Assembly (NCBI RefSeq): GCF_900105245.1
Contig: NZ_FNSZ01000001.1
Location: forward strand, 8,120,001-8,184,000
Direction of reading: 5' to 3'
Source: Streptomyces sp. 1222.5
GTDB lineage: Bacteria; Actinomycetota; Actinomycetes; Streptomycetales; Streptomycetaceae
DNA length: 64,000 bases
The notes beneath the pieces were generated by a model. The model was not told the DNA's origin, did not search any database, and saw nothing but the letters and a program-made list of their open reading frames with translations. Each line of letters opens with the position of its first letter. Position 1 is the first letter of the stretch. A program made the translations under genes and the position numbers. Shown piece after piece: positions 58,233-64,000 of this stretch.

Positions 58233-59439
58233 TCAGAAGGCGTAACGAATGCGAAGCCACGGCGCGTGGGCCGCGACCAGGGCGCGCAGGGTCTGTACGG
58301 CCTCCGCCTTGACGCGGTGGTCGTACCGGACGTTGACCGCCCCGTTCTCGGAGCGTTTCACCTCCTGAAGGCCCGGCTGCCACAGCACCTCCTCGGCGCG
58401 CGGATGCCAGCCGAGGTTGACCTCGTGCAGTTCCCGGTTGTGGGTCAGCATGATCACTTCGGCGGCCGCCTGCTGTTTGACCCGGTCCGGCAGGACGTCG
58501 TCGAGCTGCCGCAGCAACTCGGCCCACGCCTCCTGCCAGCCGGGGCGCAGGACGACGGGCGAGAGGTTGAAGTGGACCTCGTAGCCCGCGTCCAGGAAGT
58601 CCGCCGCGGCGGCGATCCGCTCGCCCACCGGTGAGGTGCGCACGTCCAGCAGCCGTGAGTCCTCGGCGGGCATCACCGAGAACCGGACGCGCGTCCGGCC
58701 GCGCGAGTCGAGCGCCAGCAGGTCGGGGTTGACGTACTTGGTGGCGAAGGAGGCCTTCGCGGTCGGCCACTGACGGAAGGCGTGCACCAGGTCCGCGGTG
58801 TTGTCGCAGATCAGCGCGTCCACGGAGCAGTCGCCGTTCTCCCCGACGTCGTAGACCCAGGCCGTCTCGTCGCACTGGTTGGGCTCCCGCTTGGGGCCCT
58901 GGCGCGCGATGTGCCGCCCCAGGTGGGCGATGATCCGGTCGATGTTGGTGAAGACGGTGACGGGGGTTCGCGTACCCCTTGCGGCGCGGCACGTAGCAGT
59001 AGGCGCAGGCCATCGCGCATCCGTTGGAGGCGCCGGGGGCGATCCAGTCGGCGGGCCGTCCGTTCGGCCGGGTGGTCAGCGACTTCCGCTCACCCAGGAC
59101 GAGGGTCTCGCCCTTCACCCGCACCCAGCGCTCGACGTTGCCCTCGTTGCCGTGCAGCCCCGGGATGCGCCAGTGGGAGTCCACCTCCACGACGTTCGCG
59201 GCCGGGAACCGGGCGAGGATCTCGCGGCCGCGTCGGGACGCCGCGGCCGCGAGATCCGCGTAGATGTGCCGCACCGGCAGCAGACGGTGCGCCGCGGGCG
59301 AGTCGCGGAACGGGGGGCGGCCCTCCGGCAGGCGCGCCGGGGTCGTGCCGTCCCCGCCGGGCGTGGCGGTACCGGCCAGCGCGTCGAGACCGAACAGGGC
59401 GTCGGAGTCGCCGTCCGGTCCGGCGGCGGGATACGGCAT
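58233..59439 (-). pseudogene. Spore-photoproduct-lyase-family radical SAM gene, frameshifted
   Basis: From ATG 59439 the protein reads MPYPAAGPDGDSDALFG, RHIYADLAAAASRRGREILARFPAANVVEVDSHW, then ASNGCAMACAYCYVPRRKGYANP with the radical-SAM cluster motif CxxxCxxC, where the frame breaks. The other frame resumes VTVFTNIDRIIAHLG and QCDETAWVYDVGENGDCSVDALICDNTADLVHAF to the stop at 58233. The shift lies in a G5 run (58962-58966 on the plus strand); four Gs would restore one frame. The product would be a [4Fe-4S] radical-SAM protein of the SplB-like family found in actinomycetes. It may be a genuine recent mutation or a sequencing error. Confidence 0.85.
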
Positions 59440-59536
59440 CGGGTGCTCCGCTCGGGCTGGGGGAGGAATGGCCTGAACCAGGTCCAAGCACCCACCGTAC
59501 GTGAGGAGGCGCGCCGACCCGCGGCGCGCGCCCTGC

Positions 59537-60298
59537 TCACCTGGCGTCGGCCGGTCCGCCCGGCCGGGCGGACCGGCCACGGGCGGTGCCCGCGGACCGT
59601 GCCGGGGCCAGTTGCGCGGCGGCGCTCTCCAGCAGGGTGTCCAGGACGGCCGGGTAGGCGCTGTGCGGCATGCGCGCGGCCAGCAGGGAGGCGGTCGCGG
59701 CGATGTGCGGGTAGCTCTCCGCGGGGAGTCGGGCATAGGTGGAGGTCCACATGTCCTCGTCCGCCGCACGTGCCTCCTCCGTCAGGGCGAGCGCTCCGGC
59801 GTCGAGGGCCACGAAGGCCAGACTCAGGTCGATGAAGGCGTGGTAGAGCCGGACGGCGGCGGGGTCGGGGAAGCCCGCGGAGCGCAGGATGCCCAGGATC
59901 GTCTCGTCGACCGCGATCTCCCGGGGCCGGCCCGTCACCCGGCTCGCGGTCAGGGCGGCGGCGTGCGGGTGGGCGAGGTACGCGGAGTGGATGGCGAGCC
60001 CGAGGGCACGCAGGTCCGCGCGCCACGCGCCGGTGGCGGTCCAGCTGTCCAGCGCCCGCCCCATCAGCTCCTCGCCGATGGCCCGGGTCAGGTCGTCCAT
60101 ACCGCCGAAGTAGCGGTACAGGGTGCTCGGGTCCGCGCCGAGCGCGGTGCCCAGCCGGCGTGCGGTCAGGCCGGCGCTGCCGTGTTCGCGCAGCACCCGC
60201 AGCGCGGTCCGCACGATCAGCGCCTCGGACAGCACTGTGCCCTGCTGGGTCGGCCGGCGCCTGCGCCGCGCCGCCTCGGGCACCACCTGCTTGGCCAT
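59537..60298 (-). CDS. TetR-family regulator
   Basis: 253 residues: basic N-terminal tail, HTH LSEALIVRTALRVLREHGSAGLTARRLGTALGADPSTLYRYFGGMDDLTRAIGEELMGRALDSW, and a helical effector domain (AAVRLYHAFIDLSLAFVALDAGALALTEEARAADEDMW). ATG 60298 has GGAG eight bases upstream. Divergent from a saccharopine-dehydrogenase-like gene whose promoter it probably controls. Confidence 0.92.
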   Translation of the reverse strand: MAKQVVPEAARRRRRPTQQGTVLSEALIVRTALRVLREHGSAGLTARRLGTALGADPSTLYRYFGGMDDLTRAIGEELMGRALDSWTATGAWRADLRALGLAIHSAYLAHPHAAALTASRVTGRPREIAVDETILGILRSAGFPDPAAVRLYHAFIDLSLAFVALDAGALALTEEARAADEDMWTSTYARLPAESYPHIAATASLLAARMPHSAYPAVLDTLLESAAAQLAPARSAGTARGRSARPGGPADAR

Positions 60299-60350
60299 AC
60301 GGACCACTCCTCCTCGGCGCGCCACGGCGGCACTCCTTATGCCAACGCAG

Positions 60351-60380
60351 TTGACTTTACCTTGGGCGGTCCCGTTGCAT
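60351..60380 (+). promoter_or_regulatory. Candidate promoter of the saccharopine-dehydrogenase-like gene
   Basis: TTGACT (60351-60356), 18-nt spacer, TTGCAT (60375-60380). A short dyad CAAC-GCA-GTTG (60343-60353) overlaps the -35 and could be the TetR site. The match is moderate. Confidence 0.4.
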
Positions 60381-60426
60381 CGGGCGTCCCGCAAAGGCGG
60401 GTGCCTTGCGGAGAAAGGTGTCGGAC

Positions 60427-61650
60427 ATGCGAGTACTTCTCGTGGGCGCGGGCGGTGTCGGAACCGCCGTCACCCGGATCGCGGCCCGCCGCGGCTTCCT
60501 GACCCGCATGGTCGTGGCGGACTACGACCTGAGCCGGGCCGAGGCGGCCGTCTCCGCGCTGAAGGAGCGGGGAGACCGCTTCAGCGCCCGGCGCCTGGAC
60601 GCCTCGGACGAGGACGGGGTGCGCAGGCTGCTCACGGAGGAGCGCTGCGACGTCCTGCTCAACGCGACCGACCCGCGGTTCGTGATGTCCCTGTTCCGCG
60701 CGGCGCTCGCGACGGGCGCGCACTACGTCGACATGGCCATGTCGCTGTCCGCCCCGCACGCCGAGCGCCCGTACGAGGAGTGCGGCGTCAAGCTGGGCGA
60801 CGACCAGTTCGAACTGGCCGGCCACTGGGCCGAGTCGGGCCGGCTGGCGCTGGTCGGCATGGGGGTGGAACCCGGCCTGTCCGACGTCTTCGCCCGGTAC
60901 GCCGCCGACGAACTCTTCGACGAGATCGAGGAGATCGGCGTCCGTGACGGGGCCAACCTGACCGTCGAGGGCTATGACTTCGCCCCTTCCTTCAGCATCT
61001 GGACCACCATCGAGGAGTGCCTGAACCCGCCGGTGGTCTACGAGAGGGACCGGGGCTGGTTCACCACCGCGCCGTTCAGCGAACCGGAGGTCTTCGACTT
61101 CCCCGAGGGCATCGGCCCGGTCGAGTGCGTGAACGTGGAGCACGAGGAGGTGCTGCTCATCCCGCGCTGGGTGGACGCGCGCCGGGTGACGTTCAAGTAC
61201 GGCCTCGGCGACGACTTCATCGCCAAGCTGAAGACCCTCCACGAGCTGGGCCTGGACTCCACCGCGAAGGTCGGCGTCCCGGGCGAGGGCGGGGCCGTGC
61301 GGGTCTCCCCGCGGGACGTGGTCGCCGCCTGCCTGCCGGACCCGGCCACCCTGGGCGACCGCATGACCGGCAAGACGTGTGCCGGCACCTGGGTGAAGGG
61401 CACGAAGGACGGAGCTCCCCGCGAGGTGTACCTCTACCACGTGGTCGACAACCAGTGGTCGATGGACGAGTACGGCTCCCAGGCCGTGGTCTGGCAGACC
61501 GCGGTGAATCCGGTCGTCGCCCTCGAACTCCTCGCCACCGGCGCCTGGTCGGGCAAGGGAGTCCTCGGCCCCGAGGCCCTGCCGCCCCGCCCCTTCCTCG
61601 ACCTGCTCACCGAGTACGGCACTCCCTGGGGCCTGCGCGAGCAGGGCTGA
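60427..61650 (+). CDS. Saccharopine-dehydrogenase-family oxidoreductase
   Basis: 407 residues: Rossmann motif MRVLLVGAGGVGTAVTRIAARRG, VADYDLSRAEAAVSAL, DVLLNATDPRFVMSLFRAALATGAHYVDMAM, GMGVEPGLSDVFARYAADELFDEIEEIGVRDG, and a C-terminal domain with YVLYHVVDNQWSM-like packing (EVYLYHVVDNQWSMDEYG). It uses NAD(P) and may act on an amino-acid or keto-acid pair; the exact reaction is not determined. ATG 60427 follows GAGAAAGG. Divergent from a TetR regulator. Confidence 0.9.
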   Translation: MRVLLVGAGGVGTAVTRIAARRGFLTRMVVADYDLSRAEAAVSALKERGDRFSARRLDASDEDGVRRLLTEERCDVLLNATDPRFVMSLFRAALATGAHYVDMAMSLSAPHAERPYEECGVKLGDDQFELAGHWAESGRLALVGMGVEPGLSDVFARYAADELFDEIEEIGVRDGANLTVEGYDFAPSFSIWTTIEECLNPPVVYERDRGWFTTAPFSEPEVFDFPEGIGPVECVNVEHEEVLLIPRWVDARRVTFKYGLGDDFIAKLKTLHELGLDSTAKVGVPGEGGAVRVSPRDVVAACLPDPATLGDRMTGKTCAGTWVKGTKDGAPREVYLYHVVDNQWSMDEYGSQAVVWQTAVNPVVALELLATGAWSGKGVLGPEALPPRPFLDLLTEYGTPWGLREQG

Positions 61651-61818
61651 GGCCCGGCTCCGCGGCCCACGCCGCCACCGGTGTGGTGAGGGCGAGGGCG
61701 CAGGGACGACGAAGCCGCCCGCCGGGTATGCCCCGGGCGGGCGGCTGCTGCCGTAGCCGTTCAGAGATCGAGGTCGGCGGCGGCCGAGGTGTCCTGGGCC
61801 GCTGGACGACACCGGCAG

Positions 61819-61902
61819 GAAGCCGGTGACGGGATTCGAACCCGCGTTTCCCGCTGTGCAGGCGAAGTAGCCGCTGCCTGCGCACCTGAACGAGCACCAC
61901 CC
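61819..61902 (-). other. tRNA-like sequence: T-arm present, rest non-canonical
   Basis: On the minus strand a standard T-arm (CGGGTTCGAATCCCG, about 61832-61846) is followed by CACCGGC, which pairs with GGTGGTG (~61900) except for one mismatch, as an acceptor stem. Between them the expected D-arm and a 5-bp/7-nt anticodon arm do not form; instead GCAGGC and GCCTGC pair around a 12-nt loop. It is either a degenerate tRNA or an unusual structured RNA. The ~320-bp gap 61651-61972 has no other gene I can support. Confidence 0.45.
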
Positions 61903-61972
61903 TAGTGCGCGGCCGCCCCGCGGGACACCTCATTTGTCGGCGCGGTTCAGCGGCGTCGCTCGGCGGGCCCGG

Positions 61973-62446
61973 TCACCGGTCCTGCGCCAGCCGCTCCTTG
62001 TCCGCCTTGAGTTTCCGCCACACCGTGCCGAGCGCCTCCAGGTCGTGCTCGTCGAGGAGATCGGTGAACACCGGCGCCAGGACCTCACGGCGGGTGGCGT
62101 CGGCCCGCTCGAAGAGGCGGTGGCCCTCGTCGGTCAGCGAGATCTCGACCGACCGTGCGTCACGCGCGGACGGGGTGCGGCTGACGAGGCCGCGGGCCTG
62201 GAGGGCGTCGACCACCCGCGAGACCTGGCTGCGGCTGAGCATGGTGCTGTTGCCGAGGACGGACGCGGGCACCGGATCGGGGCTGGAGGCCAGCCAGAGC
62301 ATGACCTCGAACCAGGACACCGGGAGGTCGTGCGCCTTGGTGAGGGCCCGGTCGACGCGTTCGGTCATCACGGTGCCGGCCCAGACGAGCCCGTAGAAGG
62401 CGTAGTCGGCGGCGGCCATCTCGGCCTGGGGCAGCTTCTTCGGCAT
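61973..62446 (-). CDS. MarR-family regulator
   Basis: 157 residues: AAADYAFYGLVWAGTVMTERVDRALTKAHDLPVSWFEVMLWLASSP, winged helix VPASVLGNSTMLSRSQVSRVVDALQARGLVSRTPSARDARSVEISLTDEGHRLFERAD with the D-x-R wing. ATG 62446 is the family N-terminus. Divergent from an SDR gene with tandem palindromic operators between them. Confidence 0.93.
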   Translation of the reverse strand: MPKKLPQAEMAAADYAFYGLVWAGTVMTERVDRALTKAHDLPVSWFEVMLWLASSPDPVPASVLGNSTMLSRSQVSRVVDALQARGLVSRTPSARDARSVEISLTDEGHRLFERADATRREVLAPVFTDLLDEHDLEALGTVWRKLKADKERLAQDR

Positions 62447-62466
62447 GCGTCGAAGTATAGGCGGGG

Positions 62467-62514
62467 TTGCGTGTGCACACACATAAAGCTATGTTGTGTG
62501 TGCACGCACATAAA
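62467..62514. promoter_or_regulatory. Tandem palindromic operators between marR-like and SDR genes
   Basis: A 21-bp element at 62467-62487 is repeated at 62494-62514 with two changes and a 27-bp period; each contains the palindromic core GTGTGCAC flanked by further TG/CA symmetry and ends in CACATAAA or its variant. They lie between the MarR start (62446) and the SDR start (62547), so one regulator dimer per palindrome could control both genes. Confidence 0.8.
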
Positions 62515-62546
62515 CCACGTGCTTCCGATCGCTCGAAAGGCCCCCC

Positions 62547-63392
62547 ATGTCCGCCACCCCCCGCACCGTCCTCATCACCGGTACCTCCTCCGGTATCGGC
62601 CTGGCCGCCGCCGTGGCCGCCGCCCGGGCGGGCTGGCGCACGGTCGCCACCCTCCGCGACACCACCCGCGCCGACGCGCTGCGCAAGGCCGCCGCCGAAG
62701 CGGGCGTGGAGCTCGACATCCGCCGCCTCGACGTCACCGACGAGACCTCGGTCACCGCCGCGATCGACGGTGTGATCGCCGACTACGGCCGCCTGGACGC
62801 CGTCGTCAACAACGCGGGCGCCGGCCACCTGGGCACCCTGGAGAACGACTCCCTCGCGGACGTCCGCAAGGTGATGGAGGTCAACTTCTTCGGTGTGCTC
62901 AGCGTCTCCAAGGCCGCGCTGCCGCATCTCCGCGCCGTCGGCGGCCGCCTGATCACCGTCACCAGCGTCGGCGGTGTCGTCGGCCAGCCGTTCAACGAGG
63001 CCTACTGTGCCGCCAAGTTCGCCGTCGAGGGCTACATGGAGAGCCTTGCCCCCGTCGCCGGGACGCTCGGTGTGAGCGTGTCCGTCGTGGAACCCGGCGC
63101 AGTGGCGACCGAGTTCGTGAACAACATCGGCGTCGACCTCGAAGCCGGTATCGACGCCGGCGCGTACACCGACGCGCTGCGCCACTACATCGACCGCACC
63201 GTGGAGCAGTTCCTGGACGGCACCGCGCAGACCCCGGCCGGTGCGGCGGAGGCGGTCATGGAGGCCCTCGACGCCGAGCGGCCCGCGTTCCGGATCCAGA
63301 CCACCGACTGGGCCCGTGCCTTCGTCGGCACCAAGCTGGCCGACGTCGACGGCTCCGCGGTGCAGTCCCTCACGGGTTCCTGGGTCGGCTGA
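62547..63392 (+). CDS. Classical short-chain dehydrogenase/reductase
   Basis: 281 residues: cofactor motif TVLITGTSSGIGLAAAVAAARAGWR (TGxxxGIG), RRLDVTDETSV, VVNNAGAGHLGTLEN (NNAG), catalytic Ser in ITVTSVGGVV and Tyr-x-x-x-Lys in NEAYCAAKFAVEGYMESLAP. NAD(P)-dependent oxidoreductase of unknown substrate, probably induced when the MarR protein releases DNA. AAAGG lies 10-12 bases before the ATG. Confidence 0.94.
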   Translation: MSATPRTVLITGTSSGIGLAAAVAAARAGWRTVATLRDTTRADALRKAAAEAGVELDIRRLDVTDETSVTAAIDGVIADYGRLDAVVNNAGAGHLGTLENDSLADVRKVMEVNFFGVLSVSKAALPHLRAVGGRLITVTSVGGVVGQPFNEAYCAAKFAVEGYMESLAPVAGTLGVSVSVVEPGAVATEFVNNIGVDLEAGIDAGAYTDALRHYIDRTVEQFLDGTAQTPAGAAEAVMEALDAERPAFRIQTTDWARAFVGTKLADVDGSAVQSLTGSWVG

Positions 63393-63456
63393 CCGGTCGC
63401 GCGGTCGCCCGACCGGGCCCGGGCGCGGCTGCGGTTCCGGCGCCGGGGCGCGCGGG

Positions 63457-64000
63457 TCAGCCGGCGCCCAGCGAGGTGAGCAGGCGGGCGCAGCGGGCCG
63501 TCATCTCGGCCGCGCTCTGGTCGGGGTGGTCGGACCACCAGCGCATCACCGCCGCCACCGTGTACTGCCAGACGTGGTCGAGGAGCTGGTGGTCGAGCGG
63601 GTCGTCGTGCCCGGCGTGGCTGAGGAGGACCGCCGCGCCGGCCGCACCCATGGCCGCGAGGCGCCCGCGGTAGAACTGCACGGCGTCGCGCGTCTCACCG
63701 GCCGGCGGCAGGGCCGGGTCGTAGAGCACCGCCCAGGCGTACCGGCAGTCCTCGACCGCGGTGAAGATCGCGGACAGCGTGTCCAGCGCGTGCTGCGCCG
63801 ATCCGCTGCGCGTCCCGGCGGCGGCCACGGCGTCCACCAGCAGGCCGCCCACCCGGTGGACGCAGGCGAGGTACAGGCCGTCCTTGGAGTCGAAGTAGCT
63901 GTACACCAGCGGCTTGGAGATCCCCGCGCGCAGCGCGACGGCCGCGACGGACACCCCCGTGTAGCCCTTGCTGCCGAACTCCTCCAGCGCCACGTCGACG
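63457..64000 (-). CDS. TetR-family regulator, 5' end beyond the window
   Basis: At least 178 residues: LEEFGSKGYTGVSVAAVALRAGISKPLVYSYFDSKDGLYLACVHRVGGLLVDAV is the HTH; the effector domain has FTAVEDCRYAWAVLYDPALPPAGETRDAVQFYRGRLAAMG and VWQYTVAAVMRWWSDHPDQSAAEMTARCARLL. The first helix of the HTH and the start codon lie past position 64000. Convergent with the SDR gene. Confidence 0.88.
   Translation of the reverse strand, partial: VDVALEEFGSKGYTGVSVAAVALRAGISKPLVYSYFDSKDGLYLACVHRVGGLLVDAVAAAGTRSGSAQHALDTLSAIFTAVEDCRYAWAVLYDPALPPAGETRDAVQFYRGRLAAMGAAGAAVLLSHAGHDDPLDHQLLDHVWQYTVAAVMRWWSDHPDQSAAEMTARCARLLTSLGAG

Noticed and set aside
61832..61902. Ordinary tRNA gene
   Set aside because: No canonical D-arm or 7-nt anticodon loop forms, so it is listed only as tRNA-like.

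Overview
The window is very GC-rich, densely coded and full of overlapping ATGA/GTGA gene junctions. It carries actinomycete families (ECF41 sigma factor, NB-ARC regulator, snapalysin with a LysR partner, GH65 phosphorylase, class II lanthipeptide synthetase). The best reading is a Streptomyces or close-relative chromosome segment holding an integrated actinomycete conjugative element. All functional calls come from motif recognition; no database search was run.

Layout. 148-6302 is a small regulatory and redox neighbourhood: DUF1801 protein, AhpD-like carboxymuconolactone decarboxylase, HTH/NB-ARC/TPR regulator, an ECF41-type sigma factor (SigJ-like) and a convergent NAD(P)-binding oxidoreductase with a good ECF41-type promoter. 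6496-11726 holds a permease and a GntR-regulator/beta-rich protein/GMC-oxidoreductase operon. 11818-12420 is the 3' remnant of an aromatic-acid MFS transporter abutting an SGNH hydrolase. VOC and stand-alone TOPRIM genes follow.

14645-30969 is an integrated element (AICE type, about 16.3 kb) bounded by a 16-bp direct repeat; the right copy overlaps the 3' end of lpdA, which stays intact. It encodes a tyrosine integrase, Xis, a replication block (prim-pol, small linker protein, DUF3987 protein), a TraB/FtsK-like DNA translocase, a train of small membrane and coiled-coil proteins, a GntR (KorSA-like) repressor with two operator copies, and an XRE/flavoprotein pair. Three non-coding signals stand out: a nested inverted-repeat cluster upstream of xis, an octamer array just downstream of traB resembling a clt locus, and the GntR operators. 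One secreted cargo protein and one frameshifted gene are also present.

30957-39698 is ordinary accessory chromosome (lpdA, HAD, TetR/alpha-beta hydrolase with twin palindromic operators, NADAR-like protein, BrkB/YihY, GNAT). 39819-45091 is a compact polymorphic-toxin locus: SUKH-4/deaminase fusion, P-loop/beta-propeller protein, a CpnT-like WXG100 toxin with a C-terminal nucleic-acid deaminase, and a SUKH-4 immunity protein. 45186-49953 includes a beta-phosphoglucomutase/GH65 phosphorylase pair. 50232-52172 is the snapalysin/LysR divergent pair with a T-N11-A LysR box. 52425-57321 has a Ser/Thr kinase facing a minimal class II lanthipeptide cluster (LanM plus a 66-aa three-cysteine precursor). 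57561-64000 has a lipoprotein, a frameshifted spore-photoproduct-lyase-like gene, TetR/saccharopine-dehydrogenase-like divergent pair, a tRNA-like T-arm, a MarR/SDR divergent pair with tandem palindromic operators, and a truncated TetR gene at the right edge. Positions 1-147 hold no gene I can support.
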